A stretch of DNA of 64,000 bases from Muricea muricata (Eukaryota > Cnidaria > Anthozoa > Malacalcyonacea > Plexauridae), in the NCBI GenBank assembly GCA_963855995.1, contig OY979720.1, positions 15,706,430-15,770,429 on the forward strand, written 5' to 3'. The position numbers and the translations under genes are program-made. Within the stretch, counting starts at the first letter, position 1. Each line of letters begins with the position of its first letter. The notes beneath the pieces were generated by a model. That model was not told the origin of the DNA. It searched no databases and was given only the letters and a program-made list of their open reading frames with translations. Below, piece by piece: positions 34,193 to 46,400 of the stretch.

Positions 34193-37100
34193 CAGTTTAG
34201 TTAGGTAACTTGCCAAAAGAAACGCCTGTAAGGGAACATTTTGCATTTTTTTTTTATTTCGATGCTGATGAAGAAGAGAAGACTCGTTAGAGCTTTCATT
34301 GGCAAATATCTTTCCCTCCGTGGCCGAGAGGTAAAGACAACTGTCTTGACTTCGATTTTGGGTGGATCGAGGACCGGTCCAGTTCAACTGAGTTTGGTAA
34401 GAATTTAATTCTGATCGGTGCTCGATCCACCCAAAACTGAATTCAAAGCTGGGCGTGGAGTGCAGGAAAACACTAGGCAGTACCGCGAGGCCAAGGAGGC
34501 AAACGTTATTTTCCTAGTGTTGTTAACTAATATTTAAGCAAATTTCATTAACTTGACCTTTGGGGACAGACCTGTAGGGTTGGTGCATTGAAGACTTCTC
34601 GTCGTTATTTCCCTTCGTTCAAGAAGACAAGTTGTCTTCATCGAGAAATAACGACGAAAAGACTTCAAGACACCACTAAACCACTACACTTTAAAGCTAC
34701 AGTGTAGTGGTTTAGCTAGCTAAACCACTACACTGTGCCAATAATATATGGCTGACTTCTTCCTAACGCTTACGGTACGACCATGGATGCGCAAAGATGC
34801 GCAAACACATTAAAGCCTTGAAAGCAAGTGTTTTCTTTTAGGAAAGAATCAAGGACGACAACGCTTACTAAATCAAAGCCGTCTAGTCATGTTTTAAGTA
34901 CTTCAGCTATGTTTAACGATCTTTTACCAGATCTTTGCAAGAGGAAAAGTAAAATTTTGCATCATTATTATTAACTTTCCGTCAGTCGTTTCTTTCTTGA
35001 TCGAGCATTATATGCCATTGTGTTCAGTGTCCTTGATATAGGAGCCATATACTTATGGCCTTGGGTTTAATTCCCAAACACTGAATGGCAGTGTTTTGCT
35101 CTTCCAATGAGATAACAAGATGGCACTGTAGAACGCGTGGTTTTATATAAGCTACGAGCGTCAAGATATCCTTGATAGGTAACTATTGATCCTACAATGG
35201 CACTTATGTTCACTGCCAATAGGAACGTTTTCAACTCACAGCTTGTACATAATGGATTTTATAGGTTGTGTCACAAGGAAACTGCAGTTCGGTCGTAAAA
35301 TCAACTTGTTTTCAAGGTTGCCGGGTTTTAAACATTACTGACACTGTTAATGTTGTAGCTCGGAATTGTAAAACAACGGCGGCAATGCAGTTTTCTTGTG
35401 CCATAACCATATAAGCTACGACCGCCAAGCTTTATCCTTGATAGGAAACAATTGATCCCACCAACGACATTTGTATTCTCTACCGATAGGAACGTTTGAG
35501 ACTTACAGCTTGTACATAACGCATTTTATCGGTGAGTCGTAAAACCAACCTGTTACTGGTCAGCAAACTACCAGTTCCCTCGATCAACGATAGTCGATGA
35601 AGCTTGGCGCTCGTAGGTTGTGTAAAACCAAGCATTTTACAGGTTATAGCCAGGTTAGCAGTATCTGCAATGTTTCAAAGCAACCACGAATAGAAACTGA
35701 CAGCCAACGTTCTGAGTTAAGGTTTGTAGAATATACTACATGATTAGTTACAGCATGACCAGGCATATAGTAAATAACGCATTGCCATCTTGTTCCAAAG
35801 TTATCTTATTACTTGAAAGAGCTGAAGACTGCCATGCAGTGTTTGGGAATCAAACCCAAGGCCATAAATACATGACTCCTATATCAAGGACACTGAACAC
35901 AATGACATATAAAGCTCGATCAAGAAAGAAACGACCGACGGAAAGTCAATAGTATATGCAAACTTCGACTTTCCTTCTTGCAAAGGCCTGGTCATAAAAG
36001 ATTGTTAAACATAGCTGAGCAACTTAAAACATGCCTACACAGTTTTGATTTAATAAGCGTTATCGTCTTTGACTCTTTCCCGAAAGAAGACATATTCTTT
36101 ACAGGCTGTACAGTGTTTGCGCATCTATGCTTCATGCCTTCTTGAAAAGACCTCGCCATAAAAGATCGTTTAACTTAGCTGAACAACTCGAGCGCCAAGC
36201 TTCATCGACTATCGTTGATCGAGGGAAATGGTAGTTTGCTGAGCAGTAACAGGTTGGTTTTACGACTCACCGATAAAATGCGTTATGTACAAGCTGTAAG
36301 TCTCAAACGTTCCCATCGGTAGAGAATACAAATGTCGTTGGTGGGATCAATTCTTTCCTATCAAGGATAAAGCTTGGCGGTCGTAGCTTATATGGTTATG
36401 GCACAAGAAAACTGCATTGCCGCCGTTGTTTTACAATTCCGAGCTACAACATTAACAGTGTCAGTAATGTTTAAAACCCGGCAACCTTGAAAACAAGTTG
36501 ATTTTACGACCGAACTGCAGTTTCCTTGTGACACAACCTATAAAAGCCATTATGTACAAGCTGTGAGTTGAAAACGTTCCTATTGGCAGTGAACATAAGT
36601 GCCATTGTAGGATCAATAGTTACCTATCAAGGATATCTTGACGCTCGTAGCTTATATAAAACCACGCGTTCTACAGTGCCATCTTGTTATCTCATTGGAA
36701 GAGCAAAACACTGCCATTCAGTGTTTGGGAATTAAACCCAAGGCCATAAGTATATGGCTCCTATATCAAGGACACTGAACACAATGGCATATAATGCTCG
36801 ATCAAGAAAGAAACGACTGACGGAAAGTTAATAATAATGATGCAAAATTTTACTTTTCCTCTTGCAAAGATCTGGTAAAAGATCGTTAAACATAGCTGAA
36901 GTACTTAAAACATGACTAGACGGCTTTGATTTAGTAAGCGTTGTCGTCCTTGATTCTTTCCTAAAAGAAAACACTTGCTTTCAAGGCTTTAATGTGTTTG
37001 CGCATCTTTGCGCATCCATGGTCGTACCGTAAGCGTTAGGAAGAAGTCAGCCATATATTATTGGCACAGTGTAGTGGTTTAGCTAGCTAAACCACTACAC

Positions 37101-37612
37101 TGTAGCTTTAAAGTGTAGTGGTTTAGTGGTGTCTTGAAGTCTTTTCGTCGTTATTTCTCGATGAAGACAACTTGTCTTCTTGAACGAAGGGAAATAACGA
37201 CGAGAAGTCTTCAATGCACCAACCCTACAGGTCTGTCCCCAAAGGTCAAGTTAATGAAATTTGCTTAAATATTAGTTAACAACACTAGGAAAATAACGTT
37301 TGCCTCCTTGGCCTCGCGGTACTGCCTAGTGTTTTCCTGCACTCCACGCCCAGCTTTGAATTCAGTTTTGGGTGGATCGAGCACCGATCAGAATTAAATT
37401 CTTACCAAACTCAGTTGAACTGGACCGGTCCTCGATCCACCCAAAATCGAAGTCAAGACAGTTGTCTTTACCTCTCGGCCACGGAGGGAAAGATATTTGC
37501 CAATGAAAGCTTTAACGAGTCTTTCCTTGTTCATCAGCATCCAAATAAAAAAAATTGCAAAATTGTCCCTTACAGGCGTTTCTTTTGGCAAGTTACCTAA
37601 GTAAACATGAAG
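34193..37612. mobile_element. Foldback element FB2 at the turnaround
   Basis: Ends are set by homology to FB1: GAAACGCCTGTAAGGGAAC at the left and its complement at the right. Each half is about 1.42 kb and holds the same ordered blocks as FB1, including the tRNA-like TGGCCGAGAGGTAAAG (34321; complement near 37470), the GACGAGAAGTCTTC stem (34600; 37200) and CTTGATATAGGAGCCATATA (35031; about 36760). In each half an internal block of about 270 bp is tandemly duplicated (35140-35400 and 35405-35560). Because the arms continue outward, element and inverted-duplication symmetry coincide. Confidence 0.75.
35614..36188. other. Unpaired spacer between the giant arms
   Basis: This 575 bp does not pair with itself. 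Positions 35850-36130 are instead a direct-orientation diverged copy of 36750-37020 (shared CTATATCAAGGACACTGAAC and CGATCAAGAAAGAAACGAC), so it is leftover foldback-element sequence. A pre-existing asymmetric loop here means the turnaround is not a simple hairpin tip. Confidence 0.7.
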
Positions 37613-38346
37613 TAAAGTAGCAGAAGAAAGACCTGAGTAAGAAATAATGGCAAAAACACTTCGTTCGCGCAATAAAAACCGATTTTCAGCTTCCTAAAAA
37701 GATCATTGAATGTTATACATACGGGTATTTGCTGGCGGACAAAGGTCGTCTGACGTCATTTGCTTCTGCAACCCGAAGAAGAAGCTTCGATTTTTATGTC
37801 TCCTGACGAACATTTTGAAAGTCTCAATACAGTCTTAATCTTGAGTATAAATGTCCATTGGTTGTACGGAAATGGCGAGGAAGGTACGAAAGAAACACAA
37901 CGAGCAAATTGGAGCTGAAACGACGAAGAAATGGAAAAAAATTGCGAAGACAAATCTGCCGTTGTCGGGAGAAATCAAAATCAAAATGGCGTCGTCTTCT
38001 TCTCCAGTCTAGAAATGCAACGAAAATCGCTATTGTGTAGTTGGACATTAAAAGTATTGGATTTTTATTCGACATGTAAGCATTCTCTAACTATTCTGTG
38101 CACGTTTTAGTCATTAAATGTTATCTTGTTTGAAAACCCATTCGGTCTGCTTACCAGGGTGAAATCTATTTTAAAATCTAAGTTAAATATAGTTCAGATA
38201 AAGGATAAATCAACATGATCTTATAAATCTATACTCTCTTTTTGTCATGCCAGCAAGACCGTAAAAAGTATTCGCCACGATTTAAATTTCTTTCTATTTT
38301 ACGGTTTCTATTTTTCTAATCTTAAATATTGACCTTCACGTTATAG

Positions 38347-38431
38347 ATATTCCAGAGATTTTGCAAGACAAGCACAGACAACTGTGATGAGAGAAGCCAC
38401 AGCCAAAAAGAACTTTCAAGAGGATTTAGTG
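38347..38431 (+). pseudogene. 85 nt exon-like segment in the element body
   Basis: It is bounded by TTATAG| and AGTG|GTAAAA. The open phase gives YSRDFARQAQTT followed by MREATAKKNFQEDLV. The diverged copy at 13266-13350 has the same length and phase and a similar basic translation ending QKDLE. This is typical of an exon once under coding constraint. An upstream donor (38075) and a downstream open segment ending at 40482 may belong to the same gene. Family not recognised. It could be a captured host gene exon. Confidence 0.45.
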
Positions 38432-39211
38432 GTAAAAACCCAAATATTACAATATACTTACTATCATTGCAAATTCTCTATTATACCCCCCCCCCCCGGA
38501 TTAATAGAGAGTTTATAATGATGATCATCATGTATCAAGTGCTGTACCAATAGTTTCTTCATTATTCTTTACAAATTTTAACTTACTTTTATTCTTTCTT
38601 TCTTTTTCTTCAAAACCTCTTCTGTTCTGATACACTGCACTCTATACAAGAAACATGCAAATTCAGACTTTCAGTTCAAATTCAAAGATGATTCCAAGCT
38701 AAAGGCAAGCGAGAACCATGATTTAACGAGTGTTTACATGACCAATGAGCTGCCTTTCATTTGAATTGCAAGTCTGAATTTCCTGATCCGTTTAATTTCC
38801 CCTTTCTGTACTCCAATCTACTTTTCCTCCTGTTCACCCTCTTCTTTCCCGGGTACTCCTTCCAGGATAGCACCCCCTTCCACTGGTTTCTTTATCCTGC
38901 TTCTCCCCTTCTTTACCCCAATCCCCCTTATTTACTCCAATTTAATTTTCTTCCTCCTGTTTACTCTACTTCTTCGCCTAGTACCCGTCAGGGTAGTACC
39001 CCTTCCTTGACACTACTTCAATCTTTATGCTGCCCCCCCCCCCCACTACTCTCATAATTGTAAATTATTCATATGACGTAGTTACTGGAGAATTATTCAT
39101 TCAGCTTGGCAATTACATTATATGATAACTACAGTGAACACACATTTTCATTAATTCATTATGAGTTCCGCCTCATCGTCAGCAGTTTAGTTAAGTACCC
39201 GTGTTCCGGTG

Positions 39212-39412
39212 ATTACTGATATTTTACAATTTTAACCATCCAGTCAACATTCGCAAACCGGAGTACCCGGGATAAACCCACGACTGACTAACTCCTCACA
39301 TGGGTGTCACGAGTCTGAAGTAAGGATTGAACCCACGACCTCACATGTGATAGGCGTTTGCTCTGACGATTGCGCCACTTGGCTATTACTGTGCAGGATC
39401 AAACAATCCTAC
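39212..39412 (-). mobile_element. tRNA-derived SINE (right arm copy)
   Basis: This is the reverse-complement partner of 32391-32590: GGATTGAACCC (B box complement) at 39326 and GACGATTGCGCCAC (A box complement) at 39365. Confidence 0.7.
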
Positions 39413-40395
39413 ACGAGAAATTTAAATGCCGTGGCGTTGACTTGTGTTTCACTGTCATCATTTTGTAAGACAATTACTAAATAGTTTCCTGAGCAGGATA
39501 GCGTCATCCATGTACTTGGCATGTTGCGTTAGGTTCAACTTCAACATGAGTTTTCCCAAATATCCCGAAATGCCGCGCGCATGTATGACACTATCTTGAA
39601 GAGGAAACCATTTGGTATTTTATTACTCTCTTATTTTTTATCAGTCATTTGCGCAATCAATAAATATAATCCAGATTGGAGAAATTGTGGGCATTCTTGG
39701 GCGCCCGTTCTAGTTTCCTAACGTGGGCAATACTTTTTTCAATTTGTTTATTCACAAAATCCATCTAGATTTACTTCAAAAAAATTTGAGAAAAATATAT
39801 AAATATATTTGTCCGCGAAGGTTAGGGAACTGGAAATGACACCAGAAATGTCTTTAAATTCCGCCATTTTGTGTTGCGCTTTTCTTGGAGTTGCATAGAT
39901 ACAGTTTAAGCTTACACGTACACGTTCTACACTTGCTGTACTTCTTGCTATCGGAATATCATCATGCCGGGAATTTGTCCATGAGTTTCTTCGTCGACTA
40001 ACCTCTGTGACCTGTCACGCCTATTATAATTACTTAGTCCTCTCTAATGCTTGTGAACGTAGTTTTCTTTGCTTATCTTGTAAACAGTTTTCTGAACATC
40101 GTAATTTTTTTTTCAAAGAATGCCAAGTAAAAAGTGAATACAACAACCATCAACTAATGACGCAACAAGATGGGAAAGAATTCATATCGACATAAGAAGT
40201 AAATCACAAGCCGTCTCCATCAGATGTTAAGATGCAAATACTATCACAATGTACGGTTTGTTAAAGTCAATTTCAATTAACGCTTAGTGTCCTATATTCT
40301 AAAATATTTTGTAACATTAATTTTCTCCTTATTTTATGTTGGTTGACTGGACAAGAGTGAGCTAGTTACCTACTGGACCGGCGTGATGTTCCATG

Positions 40396-40482
40396 AAGAG
40401 AGTGCGCCAACCAGATGAAACCATAAACAGCATGATGAAACGAGAACAACCGAAGCCAAGAAGATCCAAAGATAGAGTGAAA
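40396..40482 (+). pseudogene. Basic open segment ending at a consensus donor
   Basis: 29 codons, KRVRQPDETINSMMKREQ and then a Lys/Pro/Arg-rich stretch, end exactly at AAA|GTAAGT. The counterpart at about 15200-15288 keeps the same donor but has indels that break the frame. The acceptor is unclear. It is probably a further exon of the gene represented by 38347-38431; function unknown. Confidence 0.35.
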
Positions 40483-43218
40483 GTAAGTTTTTTGATTTTA
40501 TCTTGTCGTTTCTATTTTCTTTAGCAGTTCAGCTTTCGTTTCAATAAAAATTAACATCTCGCACTAACGTTGCTAGTGTTGGCAGTGCTGTAAAAAGCAC
40601 ACAGGATCTTTCACTACATTAAACAATAAAAAAACAAAATTCGACTTTCGAGCGAATTAAAGCCTTTCGTTGGGGAGTTGGTCGTAAAGATAGAAATTTA
40701 ATGCGCTGTCTGCCATCTTAGATTCATATTTGATCTCGTTGACACGTAAAATCTTAATTCCCAAACAACTTGAAGTAAGCTAGTTTTGATAGAAGTTACA
40801 TTTCACCTGCAAAGTAATAGTTGAAGAGATATTGGTAATAAATTTGAGAGAGCTTTTGAGAGAGATTAGTGCGAGATATTAATTTTTATTGTTCGAAAGA
40901 GCTTTAAGAATTTACACATTCCTTACGTGTTGTTTAATTCTCGAGATATTTTGATTTAAAATCATAAATTAGGGTAGCTGCAAGTTGTGTGCGTGTGAGA
41001 AATAAAGACTCCTTCACGGCTATGATTTTCTTTTGTGTTTTGTTCACGATTTACTAATGATTCTCGAGATTTTAATAAAAAAATTTCATATTAACAGCTT
41101 ACACAATAATTTGGCCGGCCTAATTAATAAACTATTTTATTATACATTGCAGTTGTTTTATGCGTTGTGATTGATCAGTTGTATGCAGATAAATGCGACT
41201 ATCACACAATCTGCAGATAACTCAGTTATCTGCTAGCAGATAACTGAGTTATCTGGATGTTGAGCCTACGGTGCAGATTATTACAGTATGCGGTATTCGT
41301 TGGCATCAATGGTTGGCATGGCAACAACATTTTTTCGATATTTTCTGTTTCATGTTATGGCATCTTCCTTTTTAAGCTCTTCCGAGGGCGAAATGCGTCA
41401 ATTGCTCGAGGAAAAAGACTTAAAATGTATAATAAAGCAATTATCGGATTCGGTTTTTGTGATATGCAAAATTATCAATCTCTCGGTAAGAGTTATCTGA
41501 CTCGCCTTCGGCTCGGCTGATAACTCTTACCTCGACATTGATAATTCCGCATATCACAAAAACCTCATCCAATAATTGTTTAATATGTTATAGTTTATAA
41601 ATTACTCGTAACTATCATCTCATGATTTAATTCTTTCTACTATTGCAAAGGGTGATGGGATGTGAAAAAAACGCACAAGAAAAGAAAAGAATGAACGATC
41701 CTGGACGACAAGACCCACAAAACAACAATCCACAAGAATGAGAAGACACGACATTGTAATAGAAAGTAGTGGTAATGTGCAAGTTAGTAGAAAACAAGAT
41801 ACTTATCATTGAGGGATCAAAGAGGATTTAATAGATATTTCTCGTTAATGAAAAAGAAAAGACAGCAAATTAAGTGAAAAAAATTGGATTGAAATAACAT
41901 TGATATCAAATACATTCAACAAAATAATTAAATAGAATATCTAGGAGTTTGGCAGTCAATTTTCGAGTCAAAAAACAGGTAAAAATATGGTAAATGTCGA
42001 CAATATTTTTTAAAGAAACAATACCTTAACGCCTGGAAATTTCGTCTCTAACATTTGGATTTGGATATTTCTAAAAACAAAACAAAATAACATGTAGGAT
42101 TGAACGTTTTACAAAAATAAGTTTCGTAATAATGCCACTAAATTATAGTTGATGCATTTTGTCACTATTCTTGGTTTGCACATGACGTCATTTCGTGTGA
42201 TTGGGCGCCATCTTGGTTGACTCTGCAGATTACTTCAGCTGTTTACAGCGAAACACTTGTGTCAATTTACTATTTCATCGTTAGTTTTAGCGTATTATGA
42301 ATGATACTTTAAAGATGTATGGCTCGATAGGATCAGATATAATGAATAGATACTTTGTGGTTGCCATGTGTTTCAAACGTCAACAAAGATGGCGTCGATT
42401 GCAAACGATCAATTCCGTCGTTCTACCTTTAAAGAATGTGTTCTCTGGTTAAAAAGCGAGAAAATTTGACTTGTATTCCAATTCACCGTAGCAAAACAAA
42501 TGGTGGCATGTCGATTTTACCAGAATTTAATGCGGGTATCAATCAAGAATAGCAGTGAAATGATATTTAACATAAGCTAATGGACGGAATTTTAACACAA
42601 GTGACAAAATAACCTATCTGTCTGTTCCTCAAACGAGGTTAATTTACCTTAAGTTTTTAAACGATTTCAGACCGCAAGGCATTCTGGTAAAATCAACACC
42701 CGCCATCTTTTTGCTACATTAAATTCCCAAGGGAATATATCATTTCTTTGTTTCTTAGCTAATTTGGTTCATACATCCATGCAAATCAGTAGGATCATTA
42801 TATTTTTTTGTGCATTTTAAATTCCCATGGGAATACAGCATGCTTTGTTTCAATGGTGATGCGTCCGTTTATGGTAATTACTGCATAATGCGAATCCTCT
42901 TTGATTATTAATATGATAAGTATCTTGGTGTTTTCAGATTTGTTTTGGTAAGCAGGAACAATGAAGTCATTGTTTGTGTACACTAAAGCAAATTACGAAG
43001 GTGGTTTGAGAGCAGCTGCGAGGTACCATGCAAATGAAGGCGTTTCGGTTAAATAAGTGTGAGAATTACGGCATTAAAAATTGCATGTCATCTACACTTA
43101 AGGATATAAGTTGCCAAAAAAAAAACAACTTTAGTGAATCTGTTGAGTTTCAATTGCTTTTTATTTTTGCCTAATTCTCATGCTTATTTGACCCAGCCTT
43201 GGACTTTGGTAAGTATCA

Positions 43219-43460
43219 GGGGCCGGTTGTATCAAAGGCGTTTAGCTTAAACGGTGGATAAGTCAAAAATATGAAACACGTTTCCATGTTGTATAAACAA
43301 ACCAGCTGAAGTTATTTGACCTGAGAAGAACAATTATATATAAAACTAAATATTTATTCTATTTCAACTCATAATTTCGGTTCCGTACTAGGTGTAAAAC
43401 TGATTTTTAAATTTCACTTATCCACCGTTTAAGCTAAACGCCTTTGATACAACCGGCCCC
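43219..43460. mobile_element. MITE with GGGGCCGGTTGTATCAAAGG ends (right arm)
   Basis: This is the arm partner of 27610-27851, with the same inverted termini. The third body copy is empty at this site (near 49960, AAGTATTAGG). The insertion therefore happened after the third copy separated but before the two arms were formed. Confidence 0.8.
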
Positions 43461-46400
43461 AGGTTTATATTTACTCCGGAACAGTTAACACAACGAAAAG
43501 CCCATGCCCATTCAGCTAAGGTTTTACGTTTGAAAATTCAATCAAAAACTCAGTCTAAGTGGGTTTAAGTAGCTAGAGATAACGTAATTTATCTTTTTAT
43601 TTTGCTTTTTTGTTTATAACGTAATTTATTAGCTAAATGTATGGACTGCGAGGGTGTGCGCCGTGTGTAAGTTGCATGGGATTAGGTTTATTAAAGGAAT
43701 TAAAATTTTTGAAAGTATGCTTAAAAACCAAAATCTGTCGTCACTTCTAACAAAACAGTTAAGAGTAGGTTTCAACATCAACTAAATTGATCTATACTAT
43801 TAACTAAGAAAAATGCGAATTAAGTTTTATATTTTGCAAGCAAATTTTAAATAGAATTCTCACCTGTTTTTATGTACGAGCTTTTTCTGTTTACGTTTGA
43901 TCTAAAATATCCAAATAAATTGCATTTAAAATGCATACTTTACCGAAATTTTAACTCTTTTAATTTTCGAAATTGGGTGGCAGTCGGGGTGGTGGTGGTG
44001 CATGCGGGTTTATCAGCTGTGAGTGACTGTGCGATGGTGAGGAAAGTGAAGGTAACGAATGGAATGCAGGAGCTTAGAACTGAGGAAGACAGCTTAGAAC
44101 TGAGGCAGGTAGGCAGTTGGTAGGATCAGCGGGGGGCACTTGACATTTTGGCTTTGGGAATCAAATTTGCATGCTAAGTACTTAAGTCACTAACGTTTGT
44201 TGTTTTAATTTGTTAGGTACGCGCGGCTGCTCTCTAGGGAAGATCAACTTAGCAATTGTATTAGCACTTGCAAAGTTGGTCTTCTCTTTGCCGGCTACCC
44301 CGGCCAGTTCTCCGAGTGCTACTTCCACCGTGAATAAGTAGAAGTACTTGTACTACATGTATAAGTACTTCTACTTAGGTGGAAGTGGCACTTGGGGAGC
44401 TGGCCGGGGTAGGGGGATTTTTTTTATTCAATTTCTCAATTCCCATGGGAATTGAATTTTTAATTAAAAAGGGGTCACAAGTAAATTTTGTAAACAATTT
44501 ATTGAAAAAATTTGTAAAGATTACATACAATTTGAATAACAATAAAAAGAGATTAACTACCACACATTGTACTTATTAAAATAACAACAGAAGAAAACAG
44601 AACATGGCAGAGAGAACAATAACACAAGTGAATGAACAAAGTCCTAAAAAACTTGGGTCTTTTCAACGTAAGTAAATGTTTATACTTCAAAATATATTAT
44701 AACAATGAAACAACTTGAAGTGATAAATTTTGAGAGTTTTGCAAAGGTTTACCCAGCATATAACGAGTTGTTTCACAATTACAAAGAAAAACATGTGGCT
44801 CAAAACATGCAACTGATAGAGATGACGAGAAGGCTTAACAAGTCTAAGTAGAAAGGTTTTCAAAAGTTAGTCACATTTTTATAACCATATGTAACTACCC
44901 TGTCAACTCTCCCAGTGGGAAGAACCGGAGTACCCGGAGAAAACCCACGAGTTTTGGCGGAGCGTTGACCAACGCTTTTTCAAATACAGCCAGCCTCACA
45001 GAAGAAAGGTATTTTTGTCAAAAGAAAAATATTATTTTTAATCAATTGTGCTTTTATAAGTCAGAAAAAATACATGCACGAATTACCAACGAATTTTGAT
45101 GGCTTTGAGACATGTAACGTGGGCACATAATTCTTCCTAAAAATACTTTTTTGTACTCGAAACAACCCTTCAAAACGTCGAAAAACAACGAAGAAACGAT
45201 TTTTTATAAATTCCAAATTGACCAAGCTGTAATGTTCGGAGCCACATTTTTCTTATTGCGTTTCTAACCTGACAATGTGAAATGCACTAAACATTGCTAC
45301 CTTTATTTTTTTTAACAAAAAATTCAAAAATACATAGAATAAAAACCAAGCATTTTTAGAATATTGTGTGTAGCACGACATTTTTCAGAAACCAATCTCT
45401 TACACTTTTCTTTGCATAACAGTGCATGCAATCTATTTTTCGCAAAAAAATACAAAGAAAGTCTCAGACATCTCATTTTTCTGGTGGGCACAAGAACAGA
45501 AGCTTTTTGTTCAAATTGTGATAATTTATTTGAGATAACTTTAGGCAAAATTCTATTTTTCATTGAAAACAGCCGAAAAATCAATGCTTTGGCTTTGCCC
45601 AGCAACTAATGAAGTCACTCGATAGTGAAGTTGCTTTATATACAATTGATAGTTTCAGTGTTAAAGAGACCAAAATAAAAGTAGAAATACATAACTTAGA
45701 TTGATCTTGGATTGAAAAGTAAAAAATTTATTCGAAGAATCAATTTAAATTTAGTCTTTTTGGAAGGTACCATTGTCAGGTTAGGAACATATCTCTTTGA
45801 AGTATAAATTCATCTTTACTTACTTGTTGAAAAGACTATATTCAAGAGCCATGTAAACCTGTTTTCTTATATTATTATTACCACGCAAGTATTACAAAGT
45901 GGAATATTTGAAATGTAAACTTGAACTGAAGCAAAGGAAATGCACATACAAATTCAGAAATATTTCAATTGCCAAAATACAAATTCACCACAACCAAACA
46001 ATATAAAAAGTTCCAGTAGGCAATATGTTGTAATTTTAATTAAGAAACTTATAAAGTAATAAATCATACAGGAAACACAAAAGAAATCATTTTCTCATCT
46101 TACAGAATCGGTATTTTCAAAATCACTTTGCTATAGATCTGATGTATAAAATTGACGAGTTTCACAAGCCATTTACAACATTCGCATCTGTGTATGTCAG
46201 ATATCTCGCCTTCAGCTTGGGTTTGTATATCCGATACAACCCGGTCACTTGTATTGTAAATAGTACAAATCAAAATTGTTATCAAATCAAAGTCTCAAAC
46301 TAATTTAAATTATTCTACTCCATATAATGCCAGACAGTTTTACTTTTTCTCAGGAAAGACCTTATGTTCAACAAGGTAAATTTGGCATGTTAATTAAGAA

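Larger units (their letters stand above)
22310..35613. repeat. Left arm of giant inverted repeat (13.3 kb)
   Basis: This is the reverse complement of 36189-48758. The sum of paired coordinates is 71069-71071 for the outer 7 kb, 71205 near 29.7-29.9 kb and 71799-71802 from about 31 kb inward. The arms are therefore collinear apart from two steps (134 bp and about 594 bp) that are left-arm insertions near 29.5 and 30.0-30.66 kb. Where compared, arms differ by rare substitutions (near 24.33 and 24.41 kb). The outer end is cut abruptly against the compound repeat at 22309. It contains no complete gene; only element-derived open frames. Confidence 0.92.
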
